Part shown: piece after piece, positions 10,036 to 20,126 of the stretch
Position numbering within the stretch: position 1 is the stretch's first letter
How the letters are laid out: the number at the start of each line of letters is the position of its first letter
DNA from: Manihot esculenta
Taxonomy: Eukaryota > Streptophyta > Magnoliopsida > Malpighiales > Euphorbiaceae
NCBI RefSeq assembly: GCF_001659605.2
Contig: NC_035173.2
Span: 11,594,835-11,658,834, forward strand
Length of the DNA: 64,000 nt
Direction: 5' to 3'
The notes under the pieces: model-generated
Told to the model about the DNA's origin: nothing
Database searches by the model: none
The model's input: the letters and a program-made list of their open reading frames with translations, nothing else
Made by a program: the position numbers and the translations under genes

Positions 10036-10735
10036 AGCTTGTTCTTGTACTTGCGAGCTTTCATCATCTATCTCATCATCTTGAAACTCTTCCTCTCTTC
10101 TCAACATGTTTGCATTTGATGCGGTGGCAAATTGTTCCACCCACTGTTGGAGGTTTTGTATAGAACTTGCCAATGTTTCCATCATCTTCTCGAGGCGCTG
10201 GTTTGTACTTGGAGGTTCTGGTTGGGCTTGATCTCCTTGATAATCCTGGTAGCCGTTAGCCTCTGCATAACTGAAGTCTGGATAGTCTCCCCAACCTGGA
10301 TTGTATGTGTTATAGTATGGATCATGTCTAGGCTGTTCATAGGATCCTCCATATGCATGAACTGGTTGGTTATTGAATCCTCCAAATGTGTGTCTAGGCT
10401 GACTATTCCCATAAAGCATAGGACATAGATCAGTTGGGTGTCCTACATATGCATAGGTCCCATATGGCCTTGGTGGCTGGGGTGCTTGAACCTGTTGAAC
10501 TAGTCCTATGGCAAAATCTTTCATAAAAGATGTCAGAAAAGAAAGATCAAAACTACTTACCTCATCCATGATTCAGATCTGCGATGGTGATTGTGCCCTT
10601 TGGTAAGATGTTTGGTGGCCGAATGGTGAAGAGAAGGAGTGTGGTGCGATTGAGACGTTTCAGAAGATGGTCTGCGGCTCTTTTTTTTTTTTTTTTCAGA
10701 TCTGCGATATGGTGTTCTTCGGGTTACAGATCAGG
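10036..10735 (-). pseudogene. gag: B-I gag remnant with internal deletion
   Basis: From 10569 leftwards the frame reads MDEVSSF, then TSFMKDFAIGLVQQVQAPQP, matching the part of B gag around the zinc knuckle. The knuckle itself is damaged: B-IV has CGIC and DQC, while this copy reads YGTY and DLC. The main capsid-like gag domain seen in B-II, B-IV and B-V (ITYPPLTVPFELK to ACGGSI) is absent: the N-terminal leader just after the PBS is joined directly to the knuckle part. A3 cuts the region at 10036; coding similarity continues on the other side at 7726. Non-functional as gag by any normal reading. Confidence 0.8.
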
Positions 10736-10767
10736 TCCTGAAAGAAAAATAAATGAGTTAAATCAAT

Positions 10768-10785
10768 TCCCCGACAACGGCGCCA
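10768..10785 (-). other. Primer binding site of B-I (tRNA-Asp type)
   Basis: The minus strand reads TGGCGCCGTTGTCGGGGA, five bases inside the 5' LTR. This is the PBS typical of Athila-like elements, complementary to the 3' end of plant tRNA-Asp, with one difference from the form in B-V. It fixes the element's direction as minus. Confidence 0.85.
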
Positions 10786-10790
10786 ATTTT

Positions 10791-12670
10791 TGACTCGCGG
10801 TTGTCGAAGCCGGTAAAAAATAACCTTTCTGGTTATCAACAATTTACAACTATAGATAGTGGTGAAAGGATCGAATCCACAGGGAATTGAGAACTTACCT
10901 TTTTTTTTTATCAAGACCAAGAGAATTAACTGAAACAAAAATAAACTGAAAGAGAAATAAACTGAAACGAGAACTAACTGAAAGCAAATAATTGAAAGAG
11001 AAATAACTGAAACGAGAATTAATTGAGAGCAAATAACTAAAAGCGAAATAAACTGAAAGCAAATAAATTGAAACGAGATAAATCTGAAACCAACTAAACT
11101 AAAAGTAAAATAGGGGGGGGTTTGAGATTGATTCAAGAGATCTAAAACTGAAAGCAATAAAAGAAGCAAATAGTAAAAGGAAATAAAGAGAAATCAAATA
11201 TGAGAAAGATCTAGTTGAAGAGTTGGATCCACTTTAGTTGTTGGGATTGATCATTGACACTTAGTTTCCCTTGATAGATTCAATAGATTAGTTATGGAGA
11301 TGGAAGACGCTTCTCACCACCATGTCTCTCCTTACGATTAAACCAATTCGGGAACGTCCTCTAATTAATTACTAATTACAAATTGCCAAGGAACGTCCTT
11401 GGGCCTTAGGCTTCAAAACAATTGTTAATTGCATGAAGGGATAGAGAGACCCAATCCTAACTACTCAAACGCATGAGATGTCGTTAGATCATACAATTTC
11501 CTTAGTTTTTACACCAAGTGTTCTTATGTTTGAATAATCCAAGCAATTATGGACTTAAATCATCCAAACTAACATATTATTACTTTGCAATTAAGAATCA
11601 ACGTAGATCTAAACAACAAAGCAATATTGAAATCAAGCATGAAATTGCACAAATATTAAACAACCAAAAGTTAAACAATGTTTGATCAAGTCTCCCAATC
11701 AATATAACAACTAAAGTATCACCTAATCTTCAACTAGAATAAAGGGTTTCAGCCTCTCAAGGCTGAAACAAAAACCAAAAAAAAAAAAAAAGAAGAAAGG
11801 TATAAGAAGAGATGTGACCACTTGCAATCCCGTAGGTGCCTCCAAGGGGCTTGAAAAGGCATGGGGAGGCTCCTTATGTGTCTTTTTATACTTGAAAAGT
11901 GTTGCCCTAAGTGATACTTGCTTTCTAATTAGTGAAGAGGCTGCCCAAGGTATCAAGAGTATGCCCAAAAGACTTCAAAAGGCTGCCCAAAATGCCCTTG
12001 GTCCAAGATGTGCCATCCATGCACATGTGAGAAGGGAAAAACGTGGGGCATGTGTTCAAGTACAAGGAGTGGGGCCTTTGGTCTTTACTTGCTGTCCAAG
12101 TGTCTTCAAGATACTGTCCAAGGTGCCCAAGACTTGTCTTCACACTATCCTTGCCGCCCATGCACAATTAAGGAAGGTGGAGCCTCCTTTTGCAATTTGA
12201 ATTTTGAATGTGCATGGCATGAAGTGGGAAACATGTGATCTTGGGATTTGGCTTCCTTACTAAGCTGAATCTTGAAATTCAAAATTTGAATATGAATCTT
12301 GGATATTTGAATTTCAAAATGCTTTCCTTATTTGGCTCTTCATTTATGGCAACTTGAGACTTGGCTTCTTGAATAAGGAAAAGGCTACTTGGAGTTTTGA
12401 AATTTGAATTTCAAATTGCCTTGGCTGAATGTTATTTCCATATTTGCCACTTTCCTTATTTAGAACTTTCCTTATTTAGTTTGATTTTATTTCAACTTGG
12501 CAGGCTTGCACTCTTTTGCTCCAATTAAGACAGTTTTAGGGGGATTTTCTCCAAAATGTCCTTTGACACCATTTTCTGCAAAATAATATCAAAAGCACTA
12601 AATTAAGCAGAAATCATGTAAATAATCATCAATAATATCAAGATAAAATAGACTAATTTATGCTCTATCA
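10791..12670 (-). mobile_element. B-I right (5') LTR
   Basis: 1880 bp, from TGACTCGCGG (minus-strand LTR end) to GCTCTATCA. It pairs with the left LTR at 4532-5915; the two are highly similar, including the block with repeated GAGGCTGCCCAA. It contains the TATA element, the GTTTCAGCC stem-loop region near 11748-11770 and the AT-rich palindromes near 12250-12420. The sequence beyond 12670 is the interior of another B LTR (B-II), so B-I is nested in B-II. Confidence 0.92.
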
Positions 12671-13765
12671 CTACTCAAACGCATGAGATGTTGCTAGATC
12701 ATACAAGTTCTTAGTTGTTACACCAAGTGTTCTTATGTTTGAACAATTCAAGCAATTACAGACTTAAAATTATCCAAACTAGCAATTTACTACCTTGCAA
12801 TTAAGAATCAAGTGGCCAATTTGATCAAAACAACAAAGTAATAATAGATTCAAGTATCAAATTGTATGAATATTGAACAAACCAAAGACAAACAGTTTAT
12901 GTTCAGATCTCACAATCCATTAAACAACCTTAGTTTCAACCAATCTTCAACTAGATTAAAAGGTTTCAGCCACTCATGGCTGAACCAAAATCAAAAATAA
13001 AAGAAAAGAAGAAAGATAGAAGAAGAAGGAGAGGTGGAGCATCGGCCTTATGCAAGGTGAGGCGTGAAGATGTTCTGAAGATGGAAGAAGTGTCATTCGG
13101 CTGGTCAAGAGCTTCTTAAATAGGATTAGAGGCTAACCTTTCTGCCCTAGAGGTACTTGCTGCCCAAGTTGTGTCTGAAAAGGAATGAATCACGTTGCAA
13201 ATTGTTCAAAAGGAAAGAGGCACGCGGCATGCACTGCAGAAGGAAGGTGGCGCGCGCGGATGCTCTTCAGAGAGAAGGTGGGGCGCGCGGCATGCATGTG
13301 CAGAAGTGGAAAGATATCTGTCCAGTCTTTCCTTTTTAGGTGGAGCCTTCGTTTGAATTTTGAATGCTGAATGCAGAAGAGGCAGGTGCGTCTTCTTGAA
13401 ATCTTGCTGCCTAAATAGGAAGATCTGATTACTGCAGTGTGTGCACATCTTTGAACAAGGAAGGAAAGATTTGCAATTTGAATTTCAAATAATCTTCTGA
13501 CTGAACTTTCCTTATTTGCTTTTGCTTCTGCACTTCCCTTACTTGAAAACTTTCCTTTTCTGAAAACTTTCCTTATTTGAAAACTTTCCTTTTTTTGGCA
13601 CTTTCCATATTTGACACTTTTTGGCAGTTTTAAGAGCATTTTCTCTACATTGTCTCTTTATACCTAATATCTGCAAAACATGATTAAAACCACAAAATTA
13701 GGCAGAAAAGATGTAAATAAACATCAAGAATATAATGATAAAATGGACTAAAATATGCTCTATCA
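12671..13765 (-). mobile_element. B-II left (3') LTR, partial
   Basis: Resumes in the middle of a B LTR at CTACTCAAACGCATGAGATG and ends GCTCTATCA, followed by a polypurine tract (13766 on). It matches the distal part of the right LTR of B-II (about 30988-32082), including the AAAACTTTCC repeats. The missing portion should lie to the left of B-I, beyond the window. Confidence 0.88.
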
Positions 13766-14272
13766 AATACCCCCACACCTAGCCTTTTGCTTGTCCTCAA
13801 GCAAATAAACATAGTCAAACAAGCTTTCTTTGCTACTTGATCCTTATTTCCACTTAAGCTCTTACTCAAGACACCTATTTTGAATCATTGCAGTGAAGAA
13901 TATATGCATGAAGATTACTCACCTTCTTTCCTTGTTTCCCTTTACTTACCATGGCTAGGATTTGTTTTACTCAAAAGAGAGATTATACGTGCACATGTTC
14001 TGTTCAGTTATCAATTTGTGCTCATGAAGTCTAGGCCATTGCCGAATTTCTTATATCAATGCATTGGACAAATCAACACCAATTGCTAAATCAAGTCATG
14101 TTAAGTTCATTCACACAAATTTCAATTCATCCTCTGTAATGAGTGTCATCAATATATTTTTCACCATGGCAAGCTCAAAGATTCAATTCAAAAGGCAATT
14201 TCCAAACATGAATATAACTCACTGCAATTGATTCAACATAAGTTTAAAGAGTCATCACATCAATGGGGTCAT
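13766..14272 (-). other. B-II 3' untranslated region, first segment, with polypurine tract
   Basis: Begins with the polypurine tract (minus strand GGTGTGGGGGTATT beside the LTR) and is homologous to 5916-6640 in B-I. Interrupted at 14273 by solo LTR B-III. No coding sequence seen. Confidence 0.8.
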
Positions 14273-15870
14273 TGACTCGCGGTTGTCGAAGCCGGTCAAA
14301 AATAACCTCTATGGTTATCAACAATTTTACAACTGCAGATAGTAGTAAAGGATCGAATCCACAGAGAATTGAATACTTATCTATTTTTCTCAAACAAGAT
14401 CAACTGAAAGCACAATTGGAGGTAAGTAACTGAAGGCAGATCAATAGTAAAGTGCAATAAAGTAAAAAGGGGGGTTTTGAGATTGATTTGACTAACAACT
14501 ATGGAAAGCAATTAAAACAGCAAGTAATCAAAATAAAAGAGAAAATCAATATGAGAAAGGTCTAGTTGAAGATATGGATCCACTTTGGTTGTTTAGGTTG
14601 ATCATTGAAACTTGTGTTCCCTTGATTGGTTCAATAGATTAGTTATGGGGGTGGAAAACGCTTCTCACCACCATGTCTCTCTTTATGATTAAATCAATTA
14701 GGGAACGTCCTCTAATCAATTACTAATTAACAAATTGCCAAGGAACATCCTTGGGCCTTAGGCATCAAAACAATTGTCAATTGCATAAAGAATGAGAGAG
14801 ATCCAATCCTAGCTACTCCAAACGCATGAAGATGATGCTAGATCATACAATTCCTTAGTTTTTACACCAAGTGTTCTTAGGTCAGAATATTTTCAGCAAT
14901 TACGGACTAACAAATATCCCAACTAACGATTAATTAACTTTGCAATCAAGAATCAAGTGGCCAATTTGATCAAAACAACAAAGCAATCTTAGATTTAAGC
15001 ACACAATTGCATGAATATTGAACAAACCAAAAGCAAACACTTTATGTTCAGATCTCACAACCCTTTAAACAACCTTAGTTTCAACCAAACTTCAACTAGA
15101 ATTAAGGGTTTCAGCCACTCATGGCTGAACCAAAACAAAAAGTAGAAGAAGAGAAGAGGAAAGGAGGAACCGGCGGGCGAAGGTGGAGGAGGAGCGGCTG
15201 CCGAACCTTGGTGGTGATCAAGTCTGAAAATCTGCCACTTCTTGTCTTCATAAGGCCTTTAAATAAGTCTTGGGAGGCTGCCTAGGATTTCTTTGGTGTC
15301 CATGCAACTTTTTGAGGCTTTCCAAAGTGCCCTTGGTCTTATATGTGTCTTCTAGGTGCATGTGTGAAGTTGCAAGGACTTTTTGGTCTTTTAATTGCTG
15401 CCCAAGTGTGTCCAAGAAGTTTCCTTCACATTATTTTTTCCACTCATGCACTAAAGAGGAAGGTGGAGCCTCCTTTTGAATTTTGAATGTGCATGGCATG
15501 AAGTGGAAAACATGTGATCTTCAAGATTTGGCTTCTTGAATAATGAAGATGCAGTTCGGGGGGACTTTCGGCCGCCTAAACTTGTTTTCGGAAGCTGGAC
15601 TTTCGCTCTGGAGCAAACTTTCGGCTGCGGAAGGTGCTGCTGAAGATGGGTGACTTTCGGCTCTGGACGAGACATTCGGTCGCCGAAGGTGCTTCCGAAG
15701 GTGGTTTTTCCAGATTTGGCACTTTTTGGCAGTTTTAAGAGCATTTTCTCTTGATTGTCTCTTTACACCTAATATCTGCAAAACATGATTAAAACCACAA
15801 AATTAGGTAGAAAAGGTGTAAATAAACATCAATAAGATCATGATAATATGGACTAAAATATGCTCTATCA
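14273..15870 (-). mobile_element. B-III: complete solo LTR, family B
   Basis: 1598 bp between TGACTCGCGG and GCTCTATCA, flanked by the 5-bp duplication GTCAT (14268-14272 and 15871-15875). It has no internal region. It belongs to a B subgroup whose U3 carries a GC-rich palindrome module (about 15548-15705) where B-I, B-II and B-IV carry AT-rich sequence. A TATTTAAAGG-like promoter element lies near 15255-15265 on the minus strand. Confidence 0.93.
15548..15705 (-). repeat. Family-A-like palindrome module inside B-III LTR
   Basis: On the minus strand it has copies of TTCGGAAGCACCTTCGG, CCGAAAGT and CCAGAGCCGAAAGTC in the style and order of the family A arrays. It lies roughly 165-320 bp from the sense LTR start, the same place as in B-V. 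The copies are more diverged than in the A LTRs. The source is discussed in the findings. Confidence 0.8.
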
Positions 15871-16236
15871 GTCATGGAAAGAAAGTTCATTCAACATAGT
15901 CTATCAGTTTGAGTAGAGCAAATAAAAAAGAAGAAGATTGTGGTTGTGTGTGTTATTGAAAGCATAAATGAAAACAAACTGAAAGAAAACTAAAAGGAAA
16001 AAATCGCATGAACTGAAAGGAAAAAGAAAAAAAAATTTCGCAAAAACTGAAAGGGAAAATTCGCAGAACTGAAAGGAAAAATTCGCAGAACTGAAAGGAG
16101 AAGAAGAAGAAGAAGAAGAAAGAAGAAGGAGAGATATGCACCCCCACACCTAAATCATGCATTGTCCTCAATGTATAAGAAAATAAAATAGCAAAGGAAA
16201 CTAAGTACTCCCCTAGGGTGTGGTGTGCATGGTGTG
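15871..16236 (-). other. B-II 3' untranslated region, second segment
   Basis: Continues after B-III with the second copy of GTCAT. It holds a purine-rich/AAG-rich tract near 16000-16130 and a second polypurine-like motif (minus strand TAGGTGTGGGGGTGCA, about 16137-16153) preceded by GAGGACAATGCATGA. It ends at the stop codon of the RNase H remnant. Confidence 0.75.
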
Positions 16237-16806
16237 ATCCACTTAGGCTGAATGAGTGACAAACAAATGTTCATTTGGGAAGTCTTCCTTGACTGGACAT
16301 GGCGCAGAGCTAGATGGAAGCCAGCTCAAGTGATCAGCTACTAGATTCTCCTTTCCTTTCTTGTCCCTTATTTCCAGATTGAATTCTTGTAACAATAGAA
16401 TCCACCGAATGAGTCTCGATTTGGCCTCCTTTTTCTTGATCAGATATCACAAGGCTGCATGGTCAGAATAGATGATGACTTTAGTCCCCAAGAGGTATGG
16501 TCTGAACTTCTCTAAGGCAAATACAACAGCCAAGAGCTCCTTTTATGTTGTTGAGTAGTTGCTTTGGGCAGCATCTAATGTGCGAGATGCATAATGGATC
16601 ACATGGGGCGAGTTTCTCACACGTTGCCCCAAGATTGCCCCCACTACATAGTTGCTTGCATCACACATAATTTCAAAGGGCAAGTTCTAGTCAGGTGCCT
16701 GAATGATTGGGGCAGTCACAAGCAATTTCTTTATCAAATCAAATCCTGTTTTGCAACCTGCATCAAAATCAAATGTAACATCTTGTTGGAGCAATTTACA
16801 TAATGG
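16237..16806 (-). pseudogene. pol: B-II RNase H remnant of pol
   Basis: Continues the RT frame without frameshift but with stop codons (TAG after FSKIT, TAG after QAPD, TAA after YSTT, TGA after HAAL). Recognisable RNase H segments are CDASNYVVGAILGQR, HYASRTLDAAQ, ELLAVVFALEKFRPYLLGT and YSDHA, then [10 protein letters not shown]. The frame ends at FVTHSA and stop, directly before 3' untranslated sequence. Integrase, which in Athila-like elements follows this point, is absent. The protein cannot be made intact. Confidence 0.85.
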
Positions 16807-17808
16807 CTATGTGATTTTGGAGAAATCTTTTATGAATCTCTTGTAGAATCCTGCATGACCAAGGAAAGAACGAATTTCTTTAACATTTGTAGGATAAGGT
16901 AGATTTTTTATTGTGTCTACCTTAGCCTTGTCCACTTCAATTCCTTTAGCTGAAACAACATGCCCTAAAACCATACCTTGATTAACCATAAAATGACATT
17001 TTTCATAATTAAGTACAAGGTTAGACTCAAGGCATCTCTGTAGGATCTTTTCCAAGTTGGCAAGGCATTCTTCAAAGGAGTTACCATGCACTATGAAGTC
17101 ATCTATGAACACTTCAATGGTTTTTCCCACATAGTCAGAGAATATTCTCATCATGCATCGCTGAAAGGTGGCAGGTGCATTGCATAGTGCAAATGGCATT
17201 CTTCTAAATGCAAAAGTGCCAAAAGGACAAGTGAAGGTGGTCTTTTCTTGGTCTTTTGGAGCTACTGAAATTTGATAGAAACCTGAATAACCATCAAGAC
17301 AACAGTAATGAGACTTACCTGCAAGCCTTTCCAGCATCTGATCAATGAAAGGTAGTGGGAAGTGGTCTTTCCTCGTGGCTACATTCAGCTTCCTATAGTC
17401 CATGCATACTCTCCACCCATTCTGAACTCTAGTGGGGACAAGTTCTCCTTCAGCATTTGGAACAATGGTGATCCCAGTCTTTTTGGGGACTACATGCACA
17501 GGACTTACCCATTTGCTATCAGAGATTGGGTAGATGATACCTGCATCCAGAAGCTTGACTATTTCTTTCTTCACTACTTCCATCATAGGTGGATTCAGTC
17601 TTCTTTGAGCATCTCTGACTGGTTTACATTCCTCTTCCATGTGTATTCTATGCATGCATGTGGAAGGGGAAATACCTTTTATGTCATCTATGGTCCATCC
17701 TATGGCTCTTTTGTGTTTCTTCAGTACTCTCAGGAGGCTTTCTTCCTCATGTTGGCTCAATTCATTGGACACTATTACTGGTAGTGTCTTGTCAGCTCCC
17801 AAATACAT
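16807..17808 (-). pseudogene. pol: B-II reverse transcriptase (Athila-like)
   Basis: A 333-codon open segment, part of a longer pol reading frame. Residues about 30-75 form the pre-RT linker (AIGWTIDDIKGISPS). Then come VHVVPKKTG, WRVCMDYRKLNVATRKDHFP, LDGYSGFYQI, MPFALCNAPATF and the catalytic motif VFIDDFIVHG, then LGHVVSAKGIEVDKAK and FLGHAGFYKRFIKDFSKIT. All these RT blocks are intact, but the frame stops at TAG before the connection to RNase H. It copies the RNA genome in the cytoplasmic particle in functional relatives. Here it belongs to the disrupted B-II element. Confidence 0.92.
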
Positions 17809-18605
17809 GTATTTCAGATGGCCTGGAAGGGGCTTCAGATCTGATTCTAAAATTTTATGATCTGCAGTCTGTGGTTTAGGTGAGCAAGGAGGTGTCTGTG
17901 TTGACTGTCTGGTAGAACTGCATTTAGGAACATCCTTCTGCGCAAGATCTGACTGAAAGGGGGGATTGGAAGGACTGATTTACGCTGGAAGCTGAAGAGT
18001 TGCGCCTGGAAGGCTTTCATGTCTTTCTTCTTGCGCAGGAATGGTCTGCGCACCATTCTGAAGTGGTGCGGTTGGTTTATGTTCTTCCTGCGGTTGTCTG
18101 CAGTTCACCTGTTGGATGCTGCAGACTATTTCCTTCAGTTTTGGCTCTTTTTGGCTCTCTACCTTCACCTAGTCAGTCTCCCTGCAAAAATCATTGGTTA
18201 GCATTTCATCTTGATTCTCATCAAAGATATCCTGACTCAAGCAATCAATAATATCAAGACCATAAACAGGGGACATATCATGTGGATATTTCATAGCATC
18301 ATAGACATTAAATTTAATGACTTCCCCTTCAAACTCCATGGTGAGAGTGCATCATGCACATCAATCTTAGTCCTAGCAGTACTCAAGAAGGGACATCCAA
18401 GAAGGATGTCAGAAGTAGTGTTGCAACTGTCTTCCTTTGTATCAATCACATAAAAGTCTGCAGGAAAGACAAGTTCATCTACTTGAACTAGAACATCTTC
18501 TAGAACACCTATGGGATACACCACAGATCTATCAACCAATTGAATCACTACTCTTGTGTCTTTTAGTGCACCTGCATTCAAAGAATTATAAATGGCAAGA
18601 GGCAT
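17809..18605 (-). pseudogene. B-II protease and linker
   Basis: 18605-18291 reads MPLAIYNSL to TSDILLGCPFLSTARTKIDVHD, an aspartic protease-like domain; the ILLG motif is visible. The active-site region, DLGASINVMP in B-IV, is broken by a small deletion and frameshift at about 18611-18635. 18168-17980 carries the linker with RQPQEEHKPTAPLQ, shared with B-IV. Several stops separate these from the RT. The role would be to cleave the gag-pol polyprotein; this copy is inactive. Confidence 0.8.
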
Positions 18606-20126
18606 AACATTTATGGATGATCAAGATCACACATGGCTTTCTTAATTCCAACATTCCCTATTTTACAAGAAATAGCAAACATGCCTTTATCTTTGCACTT
18701 AGTAGGGAGTTCTCTTTTAATAACAGCAGTAACTACTTCACCTACACTAACTTTCTCTTTCTCAGCAAGCTTTCTTCTATTGGTACACAGTTCTTTCAGA
18801 AATTTTGCATACTTGGGAATCTGCTTAACAGCATCTAGCAGAGATATGTTGGTTTTTACCTTTCTGAAAGTCTCAAGGATCTCCTTTTCTTCTTTTTCTT
18901 TTTGCGTTCTTTCAAATCTCTTTGAAAAAGGAGGTGGAATCTGAAAATGTACCTGGTGTTCAGCTTTCTGCGCAGGAGTGGTGTCAGATAGATTTCGGCC
19001 AGCTGGCTCAGGGAGGTGGTGCGCAGGAATGGTTTCAGTTTGTGCAGGCTCTTGTGCAACTTGCTTCTCTTCCTCATATCTGGCATCTTGAAGCTCTTTC
19101 CCACTTCTCAAAGTAATGGCACTCACATTCTGTCTAGGATTAGTTTCAGTTTGAGAAGGGAGCTTACCTTGGGATTCAGACTTGCTCATGGATGTGGTCA
19201 GCTGTCCTAGGTACTGTTGGATGCTTTGCATAGAACTTACCATTGTCTCCATCATCTTTTCAAGGTGCTGGTTGGGATTTAGAGGTGCTGGTTGGGATTT
19301 AGAGGTGCTGGTTGGGCTTGATTTCTTTGGTAATTTTGGTAGTTCTGGTTGTGGTTAGCCCTTTCATAGCTGAAATTGGGGTGGTCTCTCCAACCTGGAT
19401 TATAAGTATTAGAAAATGGATCATGTCTTACCTGGTTGTTGTATCCTCCAATGGCATTGACTTGCTGGCTGTCTTCTTGAAGAGTAGGACATTGATCAGT
19501 CGGATGTCCTACATATGTACAGATCCCACATGGCCTAGGTGGCTGGGATGCTTGAACCTGTTGAACTAGTCCTATGGCAAAATCTTTCATAAAAGATGTC
19601 AGTTCAAAAAGCTGAGAAGAAATAGGAGGTGAACTTACCTCATTGATTCCTCTCTACAGTTGCTTTTCTTCACCATATTGCCTAGATGAGGCTGCAAGTG
19701 TTGAGATCAACTCTCTCATCTCTCTAGGTGTCTTGTCTGCAATGGATCCTCCGCAGGCTACATCAATGAATCTCCTTTCAGTTGAAAGTAGTCCTCCATA
19801 GAAGAATTCTATGAGTGCCTTATCTGAAATATCATGTTGAGGACAACCTGTACACAACCTTTTAAACCTTTTTCAATAATCATATAAATCTTCAGATGGT
19901 TTCTGTCTAATGCTACTAATTTCTCTTCTTATGCCAATGGCCTTAGAAGTTGGGAAATATTTGTTTAAAAAGGTTATTACCATGTCATCCCAAGAAGTGA
20001 TAGATCCAGGTGGTAGGTAAAACAGCCAATAATTTGCATAATCATCAAGTGAAAAAAGAAAAGCTCTTAACTTAACATGATCTTCAGAAATACCTTGAGG
20101 TCTCATAGATGAACAGACAATATTGA
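18606..20126 (-). pseudogene. gag: B-II gag, C-terminal part
   Basis: Read leftwards from 20126: SSMRPQGISEDHVKLRAF, YLPPGSITSWDD, the capsid-like gag segment to DKALIEFFYGG and ACGGSI, then a splice-donor-like GAG/GTAAGT near 19640, then PCGICTYVGHPTDQCPTL, a CCHC zinc knuckle with all four ligands, then a tail with SAITLRSGKELQDARYEEEK. Several frameshifts split it. The N-terminal part lies on the far side of A4, at 29922-30374; the A4 target duplication ATTGA marks the break. Confidence 0.9.

Noticed and set aside
13190..13639. 149-codon minus-strand frame in the B-II LTR (similar frame at 31415-31918)
   Set aside because: Lies wholly within the LTR, is rich in low-complexity K, S and F codons from AAAACTTTCC repeats, and is not shared by other B LTRs.
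17362..17784. 140-codon plus-strand frame
   Set aside because: Antisense shadow of the B-II reverse transcriptase.
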